Shown here piece after piece: positions 1-9,600 of a stretch of 15,898 nucleotides of DNA; position 1 is the first letter of the stretch, and the number at the start of each line of letters is the position of its first letter. The stretch comes from an uncultured Eubacteriales bacterium (GTDB lineage Bacteria; Bacillota; Clostridia; Oscillospirales; Oscillospiraceae): contig URPD01000046.1 in NCBI GenBank assembly GCA_900549645.1, forward strand, positions 1 to 15,898, written 5' to 3'. The translations under genes and the position numbers were made by a program. The notes below the pieces were generated by a model, which made no database searches, was not told the DNA's origin, and was given only the letters and a program-made list of their open reading frames with translations.

Positions 1-25
1 GCTTGAACAATTTGCGCTAAAAATA

Positions 26-52
26 TTTGTCTAACTTTTCGGGGTCACTTCA
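26..52. mobile_element. Possible terminal inverted repeat of an IS3-family (IS150-like) insertion sequence
   Basis: Read on the minus strand, this stretch starts TGAAGTGACCCC and runs on through AAAAGTTAGACAAA. It resembles the outer ends of many IS3/IS150-group elements in Firmicutes, which begin with TG and carry a GACCCC...AGTTAGAC core. If this is right, the element ends at base 52 (…TTCA) and its transposase genes lie left of the window. Neither a transposase ORF nor the matching second end is visible, so the call rests on a remembered family pattern and stays tentative. Confidence 0.4.
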
Positions 53-81
53 ATTTTTCTTCATGGGAATTTTTTTATCGC

Positions 82-1275
82 TCAGTGCGTTTCGTTATAT
101 TTCTTTATTGCGACGGCGAGGATATCCATCGCGCGGGCGAGATCCTCCTGCTTGAGGACGTACGCCATGCGAACCTCATTTTTACCCTTGCCGGGGGTGC
201 CGTAGAAAGGCTCGCCGCAGGAGAACATGACGGTCTCACCGTTGTCGTCAAACTCGTTGAGCAGCCACAGCTGGAATTTGTCAGCGTCGTCAACGGGCAG
301 GGCGGCCATTATATAGAACGCGCCCTTCGGCTGTGCGTAGATAACGCCGGGGATGCTCGACAGCTTCTCGACCATGGTGTCGCGGCGGCGCTTGTACTCG
401 TCGCGCGTTGCGGAGAAATAGTCCTTATCCACGGAGTAGAGCGCGGCGGCGGCGACCTGATCGGTCGTGGAGGCGCACAGACGGCACTGGCACCATTTCA
501 TCGCCTGAGACATGAACTCCTTGTTCTTGGAGATGAGCAGGCCGATACGTGCGCCGCAGGCGGAGAAGCGCTTGGACACGGAGTCGATAACGATAACGTT
601 GTCCTCATAGCCCTCGTACTGAAGCGCGCTTTGCAGCGGCTCGCCGCCGTATACGAACTCTCTGTACACCTCGTCGCAGACGATGAACAGATTGTGCTCC
701 TTGGCGATGTCAAGCATCAGCTTCAGCTCGTCCGGCGTGAGGATGGTGCCGGTCGGGTTGCCGGGGTTCGTGACCAGAATGGCGCGGGTGTGCTCGTTTA
801 TGCAGGCTTCGACGCGCTCGCGCACGGCGTAGCGGTAGTTCTCCTCCGGGCAGGTCGTCAGCGGATGGATGGTAGCGCCGGCGAGGGTGACGGAGGTGTG
901 GTAGTTCGGGTAGAACGGTTCGGGGATGATGATCTCGTCGCCGTCGTCAAGCAGCGTCGCCATAGTCATCTGAAGCGCCTCACTGCCGCCGGTGGTGACA
1001 AGGATATCCTTCTTATCCAGCTTTACGCCGATATTGTCGTAATAATTGCAGACCGCGTCGATAAGTGCGGGAACGCCGGCGGAGGGAGCGTACGCGAGGA
1101 CAGGCTCGCTGAACTCCCGCATGGCCTTAAAGTAGGCGTCGGGGGTCTTTATATCAGGCTGGCCGATGTTGAGATGATATATCTTTATGCCGCGCTTCAC
1201 GGCTTCGTCGGCGTAACCGTTAAACTTTCTCATCGGAGAAAGACCGCATTTTTCCATTTTTGATGAAAACTTCAT
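82..1275 (-). CDS. Pyridoxal-phosphate-dependent class I/II aminotransferase
   Basis: A fold-type I aminotransferase that should transfer an amino group between an amino acid and a 2-oxo acid in the cytoplasm. Numbered from the ATG at 1275, it shows NPGNPTG (170-176), Asp201 and Tyr204 in DEVY for the PLP ring, the Schiff-base Lys235 in SVSKRFSACGARIG, and a C-terminal EVRMAY Arg that binds substrate carboxylate. Its length (397 aa) is normal for the aspartate/aromatic/alanine aminotransferase group; substrate cannot be read from sequence. A GTG lies directly before the ATG (1278). The ribosome binding site AAGGGG (1286-1291) is 7 nt from the GTG and 10 nt from the ATG, so either may be used. 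The gene is monocistronic, divergent from the MarR gene, and has no convincing terminator hairpin downstream. Confidence 0.93.
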   Translation of the reverse strand: MKFSSKMEKCGLSPMRKFNGYADEAVKRGIKIYHLNIGQPDIKTPDAYFKAMREFSEPVLAYAPSAGVPALIDAVCNYYDNIGVKLDKKDILVTTGGSEALQMTMATLLDDGDEIIIPEPFYPNYHTSVTLAGATIHPLTTCPEENYRYAVRERVEACINEHTRAILVTNPGNPTGTILTPDELKLMLDIAKEHNLFIVCDEVYREFVYGGEPLQSALQYEGYEDNVIVIDSVSKRFSACGARIGLLISKNKEFMSQAMKWCQCRLCASTTDQVAAAALYSVDKDYFSATRDEYKRRRDTMVEKLSSIPGVIYAQPKGAFYIMAALPVDDADKFQLWLLNEFDDNGETVMFSCGEPFYGTPGKGKNEVRMAYVLKQEDLARAMDILAVAIKKYNETH

Positions 1276-1309
1276 CACAGGTTCACCCCTTCAAAAAATA
1301 CTTTTACGC

Positions 1310-1338
1310 ATTATATCAGAAAACTGCAAGCTGTTCAA
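1310..1338 (-). promoter_or_regulatory. Sigma-A-type promoter of the aminotransferase gene
   Basis: On the minus strand, TTGAAC (-35, 1333-1338) and a consensus TATAAT (-10, 1310-1315) are separated by exactly 17 bp. Transcription should start near 1303, giving a short leader of about 25 nt before the start codon. Confidence 0.8.
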
Positions 1339-1367
1339 TCTTTTTTTGAAAAACATGAAATCGGGAC

Positions 1368-1396
1368 TTGACAAACATCCGAAATCGGAGTAAACT
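1368..1396 (+). promoter_or_regulatory. Sigma-A-type promoter of the MarR-MATE operon
   Basis: A consensus TTGACA (-35, 1368-1373) and TAAACT (-10, 1391-1396) are separated by 17 bp. The spacer contains one perfect copy of the palindrome TCCGAAATCGGA, and a second copy lies just downstream of the -10. Bound repressor would therefore block polymerase. It is divergent from the aminotransferase promoter, with the two -35 boxes 29 bp apart. Confidence 0.8.
1378..1389. promoter_or_regulatory. Putative MarR operator, copy 1
   Basis: TCCGAAATCGGA is an inverted repeat (TCCGA-AA-TCGGA) lying inside the -35/-10 spacer of the regulator's own promoter. The identical 12-mer recurs 29 bp downstream. This position suits autorepression by the MarR protein encoded immediately downstream, but binding is inferred. 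Confidence 0.65.
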
Positions 1397-1406
1397 GCGC
1401 AATGTT

Positions 1407-1418
1407 TCCGAAATCGGA
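1407..1418. promoter_or_regulatory. Putative MarR operator, copy 2
   Basis: A second perfect copy of TCCGAAATCGGA sits just after the expected transcription start. Partial copies of the core occur at 1357-1364 (GAAATCGG) and 1424-1431 (AAATCGGA). The latter overlaps the GGAGG ribosome binding site (1429-1433) of the regulator gene. Confidence 0.65.
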
Positions 1419-1440
1419 TTTATAAATCGGAGGTGCGGAT

Positions 1441-1905
1441 ATGGACGAAAAACTGAGACGCCAGATGCAGACGCTTGACAGGCTGTATAAGGAGTCGGAC
1501 AGAATAGGCGATGATTATGCCGCGCATTTCGGCATGAACAATACCGCGTTCTGGGTGCTGTATACGCTCAGCCGCGCGGACAAACCCGTGACGCAGAACG
1601 ACCTGTGCGAGGAGTGGTTTTTCCCGGCACAGACAATAAATTCCGCGGTGAGCGGGCTGGTAAAAAAGGAGCTTGTGCGGCTTGAACCGATACCGGGCAC
1701 GAGGAACCGAAAAAGCATCGTCCTGACGGAAGCGGGGCGGGAGCTGTGCGGCAGGACGATAAGCATAGTCGACGAGATCGAGCGCGCCGCGATGCTCGGC
1801 TTCACAGAGGAAGAGCGGGAGCTGTACCTCAGCCTTTTCCGGCGGCATCTTGAAAATCTGAAGAAAGCGAGAGCCGAGCTGTTAGGCGAGACGGAGAATA
1901 AATGA
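1441..1905 (+). CDS. MarR-family transcriptional regulator
   Basis: A 154-aa winged-helix regulator of normal MarR length, expected to act as a dimer and repress its own operon until an effector binds. The middle of the protein shows the family pattern: an N-terminal helix, a helix pair at about 35-60 (TAFWVLYTLSRADKPVTQNDLC), a recognition helix around 62-79 (PAQTINSAVSGLVKKELV), and a wing with PGTRNRKSIVLTEAG. C-terminal helices form the dimer interface. The ATG at 1441 is preceded by GGAGG at a 7-nt spacing. Its stop overlaps the start of the MATE gene by four bases (ATGA), so the two are translationally coupled. Regulation of the pump by this protein is inferred from gene order and the palindromes in the promoter. 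The inducer is unknown. Confidence 0.93.
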   Translation: MDEKLRRQMQTLDRLYKESDRIGDDYAAHFGMNNTAFWVLYTLSRADKPVTQNDLCEEWFFPAQTINSAVSGLVKKELVRLEPIPGTRNRKSIVLTEAGRELCGRTISIVDEIERAAMLGFTEEERELYLSLFRRHLENLKKARAELLGETENK

Positions 1906-3221
1906 AGAATCAGAGAGCGAGAAAAGTTGCAAATTACGTTATACCGACCGTACTGAGCCAGTGCGCGTTTTTCCTGTTCACGATAGTTGACGGCGTGTTC
2001 GTCGGCAACGGCGTCGGGACGGACGCGCTGGGCGCGGTGAACCTCGCCATGCCGTTCATCATGGTGATAGGCGCGGCCTTCATGCTGACGACGATCGGCG
2101 GCGTCACGGTTGCGGCCATACGCCTTGGCCGCGGGGACATCCCCGGTGCGAATCAGGCGTTCATGCATTCGCTGGGCTGCACGGCCGTCATTGCAACGGT
2201 GTTCTCCGTCATCGGCATCGTGTTCACACGGCCGCTGGCGGCGCTCCTCGGCGCGGACGGGAACTATATTGACATGGTCTGCGACTACCTGCTGTGGTAC
2301 AGCATCTTTACGCTGCCCGCCGCCATATCGACCACCCTTCAGGGGTTCGGCCGCAACGACGGCGCGCCGGTGTTCGTCATGGCCTCCACCATCGTCAGCA
2401 CCGCGCTGAACATTTTCCTCGACTGGCTGTTCGTTTTCCCGCTGCAAAAGGGCATCGCGGGCGCGGCAATAGCCACGGGCATCTCGCAGGTGGCGGGACT
2501 TGCGATAATCGTCGTGCACTTTGTCAAAAAGCGCGGCATGCTAAGAATAGCGCCGGTGAAGTTCGATGCAGCCCTTGTCGGCAAGATACTCACGCGCGGC
2601 CTGCCGGAGATGCTCTCCCAGCTCACAACGCCGGTGACGATCCTCTGCATGAACCTCACACTGATAAAGTACATCGGCGACGACGGAGTGAACGCGTATT
2701 CGATAATCGGGTACATCATATCGTTTGCCTATGCGATATTCATGGGTGTGTCGGAGGAAATGCAGCCGCTGTTCGGCCGCAGCTACGGCGACCAGAACGA
2801 GGAGGATCTGCACTATTTCCTGCGTGCCGGCGTTATCGTCAGCTTTGGCGGCAGCGCCGTTGTATACGGGCTGATAATCGCCCTCGGAGGGGTCATCTGC
2901 GCGATGTTCGGGGCGGACGCCCCGGCCACGGCGATATCCGTAGCGGCGATACCGCGTCACGGCTGGGCGTTCCTGTTCGCGTCGATGAATACGATTCTCT
3001 CCTCGTACCTGTATTCCACCAAGCGCACGCGCGAATCCGCGGCGGTGAACATCCTGCGCGGCTTCATCTTCACGCCGCTGTGCATCGTGCTCATCTCGGC
3101 GGTGTCGAGTGGCGCGGCGGTCTGGTACGCGGTCGGCGTGGCGGAGCTTATAAGCTTCCTGTGCGCGATGTTCATCACGCGCCGCTCCGAACGCGGCGGG
3201 GTACGCTTCAGCGAGGACTGA
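1902..3221 (+). CDS. MATE-family multidrug efflux transporter
   Basis: A 439-aa integral membrane protein with about 12 hydrophobic segments in two homologous halves, the usual size of MATE (NorM/MepA-type) antiporters. These export cationic drugs or metabolites using a Na+ or H+ gradient. Family features include the N-terminal VDGVFVGNGVGTDALGAVNLA stretch after helix 1, GFGRNDG near residue 150, and the second-half GVSEEMQPLFGRSYG segment, corresponding to the QP.x.G.x.YG region of the family. The start overlaps the MarR stop as ATGA, with GGAG at 1893-1896. The MarR-MATE pairing resembles the mepR-mepA arrangement, which supports an inducible efflux role. The substrate cannot be read from the sequence. 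The transcript ends in a hairpin shortly after the stop. Confidence 0.93.
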   Translation: MKNQRARKVANYVIPTVLSQCAFFLFTIVDGVFVGNGVGTDALGAVNLAMPFIMVIGAAFMLTTIGGVTVAAIRLGRGDIPGANQAFMHSLGCTAVIATVFSVIGIVFTRPLAALLGADGNYIDMVCDYLLWYSIFTLPAAISTTLQGFGRNDGAPVFVMASTIVSTALNIFLDWLFVFPLQKGIAGAAIATGISQVAGLAIIVVHFVKKRGMLRIAPVKFDAALVGKILTRGLPEMLSQLTTPVTILCMNLTLIKYIGDDGVNAYSIIGYIISFAYAIFMGVSEEMQPLFGRSYGDQNEEDLHYFLRAGVIVSFGGSAVVYGLIIALGGVICAMFGADAPATAISVAAIPRHGWAFLFASMNTILSSYLYSTKRTRESAAVNILRGFIFTPLCIVLISAVSSGAAVWYAVGVAELISFLCAMFITRRSERGGVRFSED

Positions 3222-3237
3222 GCAAGTTAATAAGTAT

Positions 3238-3270
3238 ATGACCGGACGTAGCCTTCCGCCCGGTCATTTT
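3238..3270 (+). terminator. Intrinsic terminator of the MarR-MATE operon
   Basis: ATGACCGG (3238-3245) pairs with CCGGTCAT (3260-3267) around a 14-nt loop and runs into a TTTT tract. It lies 16 nt after the MATE stop and immediately before the addB promoter. Confidence 0.75.
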
Positions 3271-3272
3271 GC

Positions 3273-3301
3273 TTGATACGGGGCGCGTTTTTTGATAAAA
3301 T
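3273..3301 (+). promoter_or_regulatory. Promoter of addB-addA
   Basis: TTGATA (3273-3278) and TAAAAT (3296-3301) are 17 bp apart, directly after the upstream terminator. TACAAT (3301-3306) is an alternative -10 but has no well-spaced -35. The addB ribosome binding site GAGAGGG (3323-3329) is 7 nt from its ATG. Confidence 0.65.
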
Positions 3302-3336
3302 ACAATAAGTAGTATAAAACGTGAGAGGGCTCAATA

Positions 3337-6300
3337 ATGCTGAGACTTTTTACCGGCCGCGCCGGTACGGGCAAGACCGCAGCGGTCATAAATGAAATAC
3401 ATACGGCGGTTCTCGAAAAGCAGGGACGCCGCCTGCTCATAGTTCCGGAGCAGTACAGCCATGAGGCGGAGCGCGAGCTGTGCCGCGTCTGCGGCGACAG
3501 TATGTCGCTGTACGCCGAGGTTATGAGCTTCACCGGGCTTGCGCGGCGCATAGCGTCCCAGCAGGGCGGCGGCGCGGCGCCATATCTCGATAAGGGCGGG
3601 CGGCTGCTGTGCATGGCGCTGGCGTTGGACGGCGCGGCGTCGAGACTGCGCGTGTACGGTTCGGCGGGGCGCAGGGCGGAGACGCAGTCGGCGCTGCTCG
3701 CGGCGGTGGACAGCCTGAAGGCCGCCGGAGTCGATTCCGGGACGCTCTATGCGGCCTCGGAGAACTGCCCCGGCGGGCTTGGGGACAAGCTTGCGGACAT
3801 GGCGCTGATCCTTGAAGCCTACGACGCCGTCGTAGCGAACGGACACGCCGACCCTGCCGACCGTCTGACTGTGCTTGCCGGGCAGATACTCGACAGCTCC
3901 ATGGGACCGGACGACCATATATATGTTGACGGATTCATAGATTTCACGTTTCAGGAGCGGCAGGTGCTGCGCGCGATTCTGAAGCGCGGCGTGCAGCTCA
4001 CCGTGTGCCTGACTCTGGACGAGCTGCACGGCGAGAACGAGATTTTCGAGCTGTCCCGCCGCAGTGCGCGCGAGCTTCTCGCCTATGCCGGGGAGCTTGG
4101 CGCGGAGACGGAGACGCGGCATTTCGCGCCGGGAACCGGCGGCGACGCGCTCGATTTCTTCGCCGAGAATATGTTCAGCTACTCTGCTGTGAGCTTTCAA
4201 GGCGAGCTGAACGATTCGGTGAAGCTCGTGACGGCGGACGGCATGGTGGCCGAATGTGAGTTCGCGGCGGCGCAGGCGATAGCCCTTGTGCGCGACGGCG
4301 GCTGCCGCTGGCGCGATATCGCAATCGCGGTGCGCGGCTTCGACGAATACCGCGCGGCGCTGGAGAGTGCGTTCGAGCATTACGGAGTGCCGCTTTTCAT
4401 GGCGCGGCGCAGTGACCTGCTGTCGAAGCCGCTCCCCGCGATGATAGCCGCGGCGTATGACATCGTGTGCGGCGGCTGGGAAGTCGACGACGTGATAAGC
4501 TATATGCGCACGGGTTTGACCGGCCTTGCGCCGGAGGACTGCGATGCGCTGGGGAATTATATCTTCAAATGGCAGCTCCGCGCCGGGGCGTGGAGCCGCA
4601 CGAGCGACTGGCGGCAGCATCCGGACGGCTACAACGCCGAGTACACCGAGGAGACCGCGGAGCGCCTGCAAAAAATAAACGCCCTGCGCCATGCGCTGGG
4701 CGATCCGCTGCTGCATTTCGCCTCGCGCGGACGCGAAGCGTCCACCGCGGCGGCTCAGGCGGCCGCGCTGGCGGACTTTTTCGAGGAGCTGAAGCTCTCC
4801 GAGCGCCTGAGCGAGCGCGCGGAGCAGCTTATGGCCGCGGGACGGGAGAGTCTTGCGCGCGAGTACGCACAGCTGTGGGACATAATCGTCTCCGCGCTTG
4901 AGCAGTGTGCTGCGATACTCGGCGACACGGAAATGGACATGGAGGGCTTCGGGCGGCTGTTCACGCTGATGCTCTCGCGCTACGATGTGGGCGTGATACC
5001 CGTGTCGCTCGACAGAGTGTCCGCCGGCGATTTTGACCGTATGCGCCGCAGAAATATAAAGCACCTCATCGTCCTCGGCGTGAGCGACGAGCGTCTGCCC
5101 GCCGCATCCGGCGACACTGGGATATTCTCCGACGAGGAGCGGAAGCGCCTGCTTGAGCTGAACATAGACCTTGGCGGAGCCGGGGACGGGGAGCTGTGGC
5201 GCGAGTTTTCGCTGATATATAACTGCCTGAGCCTGCCGTCAGACAGCCTGACGCTGTGCTGCCCGCTTGTGAATTCCGAGGGCGCGCCTCAGCGCCCGGC
5301 CTTCGTGTACAGCCGCGCGGCGGCGATATTCGGCTTGAAGCCGCAGTACGCGGACATATCCGAACTGCGCATGTCCGCTGAAGCGCCCGCACTGACGCTT
5401 GCGGCGCACGCGGTGAGCGGCGGCACGGCGCGCGAGCGCTCCGCCGCGGAGTATTTCCGCCGGAAGCAGCCCGAACGCTTCGGCAAGCTTACCGCCGCCG
5501 CGAAGATGAGCCGCGGCCGGCTATCGCCGGAGGCGGTGCGCGCGCTCTACGGCAGACGGCTGAAGCTGAGCGCGTCGAGGATAGATAAATTCGCATCGTG
5601 TAAATTCGCATACTTCTGCCAGTACGGCCTGAACGCGCGCCCGTATGAACCGGCGGGCTTCACGCCGCCGGAGATCGGCACGTTCATGCACTACGTGCTG
5701 GAGCACACGGCGCGCGACGTGCGTTACCGCGGCGGCTTCGGCGCCGTCTCGGACGACGAACTGCGCAAAATCACCCAGCGCCATGTGGACGGCTACGTGC
5801 ATGAGCAGCTGAATGATTTTCAGGAGAAGTCACAGCGGTTCATATACCTCTTCCGACGCCTCGGCAAGGACGTGTTTCAGATAGTGTCGGACATGGCGGC
5901 GGAACTGCGCCGCTCCGATTTCGAGCCGCTCGACTTCGAGCTTGACTTCTCGAAGATGAGCGATATCCCGCCCGTGGAGCTTGGCGACGGCGACGGCGCA
6001 ATGACGCTCACCGGCATTGCCGACCGCGTGGACGGCTGGCTGCATGATGGGCGGCTGTACCTGCGCGTGGTCGACTACAAGACCGGCAAAAAGAGCTTTT
6101 CCCTCTCCGACGTGTGGTACGGGATGGGGCTTCAGATGCTGCTGTACCTGTTCGCCTTGGGGCGCGACGGGGAGAAGCTGTACGGCCGCGAGATCGTACC
6201 GGCGGGCGTGATGTACGTCCCCGCGCGCAGTGTGATCCTGCCCGTCAGCCGCGACTGCGGCGACGAGGAGGCACAGCGTCTGCGGCTGGACGGCGTGAAG

Positions 6301-6672
6301 CGCAGCGGCGTTGTGCTAGACGAGGCGGAGGTCATAGAGGCGTGGGAGCACGGCGAGGACAAGAAATACATCCCCATCCGCATGAGATACGGCAAGCCGA
6401 CGCCCGACTCGCTTATGACGGAGGAGCGGCTTGGCCTGCTGTCGCGGCATATCGGAAAGACGCTTACGAACATGGCGCGGCAGCTCAATTCCGGCAGCAT
6501 TGCCGCCGATCCGTATTACCGCAGTCAGCAGGAGAACGCCTGTCTCAACTGCGACTACTTTGATGCCTGCCATTTCTCGCAGGGTGAGAACGGCGAAAGC
6601 TGCCGCTTCCAGCAGAAGATACCGGCGGACAAGGTGATAGAGATGATGGAAGGGGAGAATGGCAATGGCTGA
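3337..6672 (+). CDS. addB: ATP-dependent helicase/nuclease subunit B (AddB)
   Basis: The 1111-aa AddB subunit of the AddAB complex, the Firmicutes counterpart of RecBCD. The complex unwinds and trims double-strand DNA ends until a Chi sequence is met, preparing 3' tails for RecA. An N-terminal Walker A (GRAGTGKT, 7-14) opens a degenerate helicase-like domain. The C-terminal RecB-type nuclease shows D913-Y-K915 (DYKTGK) and Q933-x3-Y937. Four cysteines that hold the 4Fe-4S staple are present: C755 in FASCKFAYFC, then C1069, C1072 and C1078 in the C-x2-C-x5-C pattern, spaced as in Bacillus AddB. All nuclease and cluster residues seen are intact. The gene overlaps addA, ensuring coupled synthesis. 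The length is close to the roughly 1160 aa typical of the family. Confidence 0.95.
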   Translation: MLRLFTGRAGTGKTAAVINEIHTAVLEKQGRRLLIVPEQYSHEAERELCRVCGDSMSLYAEVMSFTGLARRIASQQGGGAAPYLDKGGRLLCMALALDGAASRLRVYGSAGRRAETQSALLAAVDSLKAAGVDSGTLYAASENCPGGLGDKLADMALILEAYDAVVANGHADPADRLTVLAGQILDSSMGPDDHIYVDGFIDFTFQERQVLRAILKRGVQLTVCLTLDELHGENEIFELSRRSARELLAYAGELGAETETRHFAPGTGGDALDFFAENMFSYSAVSFQGELNDSVKLVTADGMVAECEFAAAQAIALVRDGGCRWRDIAIAVRGFDEYRAALESAFEHYGVPLFMARRSDLLSKPLPAMIAAAYDIVCGGWEVDDVISYMRTGLTGLAPEDCDALGNYIFKWQLRAGAWSRTSDWRQHPDGYNAEYTEETAERLQKINALRHALGDPLLHFASRGREASTAAAQAAALADFFEELKLSERLSERAEQLMAAGRESLAREYAQLWDIIVSALEQCAAILGDTEMDMEGFGRLFTLMLSRYDVGVIPVSLDRVSAGDFDRMRRRNIKHLIVLGVSDERLPAASGDTGIFSDEERKRLLELNIDLGGAGDGELWREFSLIYNCLSLPSDSLTLCCPLVNSEGAPQRPAFVYSRAAAIFGLKPQYADISELRMSAEAPALTLAAHAVSGGTARERSAAEYFRRKQPERFGKLTAAAKMSRGRLSPEAVRALYGRRLKLSASRIDKFASCKFAYFCQYGLNARPYEPAGFTPPEIGTFMHYVLEHTARDVRYRGGFGAVSDDELRKITQRHVDGYVHEQLNDFQEKSQRFIYLFRRLGKDVFQIVSDMAAELRRSDFEPLDFELDFSKMSDIPPVELGDGDGAMTLTGIADRVDGWLHDGRLYLRVVDYKTGKKSFSLSDVWYGMGLQMLLYLFALGRDGEKLYGREIVPAGVMYVPARSVILPVSRDCGDEEAQRLRLDGVKRSGVVLDEAEVIEAWEHGEDKKYIPIRMRYGKPTPDSLMTEERLGLLSRHIGKTLTNMARQLNSGSIAADPYYRSQQENACLNCDYFDACHFSQGENGESCRFQQKIPADKVIEMMEGENGNG

Positions 6673-9600
6673 ATTCAAGCCGACAGCGTCGCAGGCAGCG
6701 GCGATAAGAGCGCGCGGGAGCGCGGTGCTGGTGTCCGCGGGCGCGGGCAGCGGCAAGACGCGCGTACTCACGGAGCGCCTGATGGGCTATATAACCGACG
6801 CCGAACACCCCGTCGATATCGACAGCTTCCTTATTATAACCTTCACGCGCGCCGCCGCGGGAGAACTGCGCGGGCGCATTATGGACGAGATAGCGAACGC
6901 GCTTGCCGCGGATCCCGCCAATAAGCGTCTGCGCCGCCAGAGCGCGCTGTGCCAGAAGGCGCAGATAGGCACGATACACAGCTTCTGCGCGGCGCTTCTG
7001 CGTGAGCACTGCCACGCCTGCGGCCTGCCGCCGCAGTTCAAGATCGCGGACGACGACCGCATCGCGGTGATGAAGTCGGCGGCGCTGGAGCGGGTGCTGG
7101 ACAGGTACTATGAAAACGTGGACGCGCATCCGGGCTTCGCGCTGCTGGCGGACACCGTCGGCGCGGGGCGCGACGACCGCCGCCTTGGGACGCTGGTTCT
7201 GACGCTGCACGACAAGATGCAGTGCCATGCGCGGCCTGAGCAGTGGGCGGCGGAACAGGTGGCGCTGCTGGGCGAGACCGGAGACGACGCCGCGCAGACC
7301 CCGTGGGGGCGCGAGATAATCGGGCGCGTCAAGTCGATGGCCGAATACTGGACGGCGGAGCTTGAGCGCGTGCTGCAGGCGATAAGCGCGCAGGAGAAGA
7401 TAGCCGCCGCCTATACGGACAGCATCGCCGCGACGGCGGATCAGCTCCGTGAGCTTCGGCGCTGCCTTGACCTCGGCTGGGACAGGGCGCGCGCCTGCCT
7501 GCCGATCACGTATCCGGCCTTGGGGCGGCTGGCGAAATCGCCTGACCCGGCGCTGTCGGAGCTTGCGAAAAATCGCCGCACGGCCTGCAAAAAGGCGACG
7601 GAGAAGATCGAGGACATGCTCTATTCCGACTCCGAAAAGCTCCTGAGCGAGCTTCGCCTGACCACCCCCGCCATGACGGCGCTGCTGGCACTGACGCTGG
7701 ATTTCGCCGGGGAACTGACGAAGGACAAGCGCCGCGCGGGGCTTGTGGATTACGGCGACCTTGAGCATATCTCGGTGCGGCTGCTGACGAACGAGGACGG
7801 CAGCCCGTCCGCGCTGGCGCGCCAGCTCAGCGCGCGCTACACGGAGATAATGGTCGACGAATATCAGGACGTCAGCCGTGTGCAGGACGAGATATTCCGC
7901 GCCATATCCAAGGACGGGAAGAACCTCTTCATGGTCGGCGACGTGAAGCAGTCGATATACCGCTTCCGGCTGGCCGACCCCGGAATATTCACGGAGAAAT
8001 ATCTCAGCTACGCCGACTGTGACATTGCCGCTCCCGGCGAGCCGCGGCGCATTATGCTGAGAGAGAATTTCCGCTCCCGGCGCGAGGTGCTGGACGCGGC
8101 GAACGCCGTGTTCGGGCTGTGCATGTCGCGCGAGCTGGGCGACATCGACTATGACGAGGCCGCGGCGCTCAAGTGCGGCGCGAGCTATGAGGGCGAGGCT
8201 CCGAAGCCGGAGCTTCGGCTGATAGAGCTGCCGCGCGGCGGCGGGGACGAGGACAGCCCTGACAAGACCGAGCTTGAGGCGCAGTATATCGCATCGCGCA
8301 TCCGCGAGCTGATAGACGCGCGCACCGAGGTGAGCGGCAGGGGCGGTATGCGCCCACTGGAATACGGCGACATTGCGATCCTGCTTCGCTCGGCAAACTC
8401 GATCGGCGGCGTGTACAGAAACTCGCTGGTGCAGCAGGGCATCCCCGTTGCGTCGGTGCAGGGCGGCGGCTTCTTCACGTCGATAGAGATATCGACGATG
8501 ATGTCGCTGCTGGCGGTCATAGATAACCCGTATCAGGACATTCCGCTCATCGCGGTACTGCGCTCGCCGGTGTTCGGCTTCACGGCGGACGAGCTGTCCG
8601 CCATACGCGCCGCCGGTAAGCGCTGTGATTTCTATACGGCGCTGTGCGCCGCGGCGGAGACGGACGAGAAGTGTGCCGGATTTGTCAGAACGCTCGCCAG
8701 ATTCCGCGCGGAAGCGCCGGATATGAGCGCGGCGGAACTGACGTGGCGGCTCTGCGGGGAGCTGGATATGCTTGCGATATGCAGCGCCATGACGGACGGC
8801 GAGCAGCGCCGCGCGAACCTGCTGGAGCTTGTGGAGCTGTCGGAGCGCTTTGAGAGCAGCGGCTACCGCGGGCTCCACCGCTTCGTGCTGTGGCTTCGCC
8901 GACTGGCCGAAAAGGGGCAGGAGCCGGCATCGGGCGCGGCCTCCGCGTCGGCGGTGCAGATAATGTCGATACATAAATCGAAGGGGCTTGAGTTCCCCGT
9001 GGTGTTCCTGTGCGACACCGCGCGGCGCTTCAATAAGCGCGACAGTCAGGACTCCGTGCTTGTGCATCCGCAGCTCGGCCTCGGCCCGAAGCTTACGGAC
9101 ACGAAGCGGCGCATCGAGTATCCGACGCTGGCTCGCCACGCGATACGCCTGCGTCTTGAGCGGGAGACGCTTTCGGAGGAACTGCGGCTTCTCTACGTTG
9201 CGCTGACGCGGCCGAAAGAGCGGCTGATGGTCACGGGCGTCGTGAAGGACGCGGAGAAAACGCTGGCGAAGGCGCGCGAAGCGGTCACGACGCCGATGGC
9301 GCCCGAAGTGCTGGCCTCGGCGCAGTCGATGCTGGAGTGGCTGATATATTCCGCCATCGCCGACGGCGGGCAGCATATCGCCATGGAGACTGCGGAACCC
9401 GCGGCAGCCGCGCCCGTGCGCGCGGCGGATGCGCCGGTGGAGGGCAGCGACGAGGGGATAATTGCGGAGCTTGAGCGGAAGCTGAGCTTTGAATATCCGT
9501 ATGCCGACGCGGTGCATCTCCCGTCGAAGGTCACGGCGACGGAGCTGAAAGGCCGGGACACCGCGGACGAAGACGCGCAGAGCGTCGCGCCGAAGCCCGC

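Noticed and set aside
85..1263. Plus-strand 392-codon open frame opposite the aminotransferase
   Set aside because: The minus-strand frame has the complete PLP-enzyme motif set and a consensus promoter. The plus frame is a composition shadow.
3331..5064. Long minus-strand open frame opposite addB
   Set aside because: Antisense shadow of addB with low-complexity basic composition and no domain or ribosome site of note.
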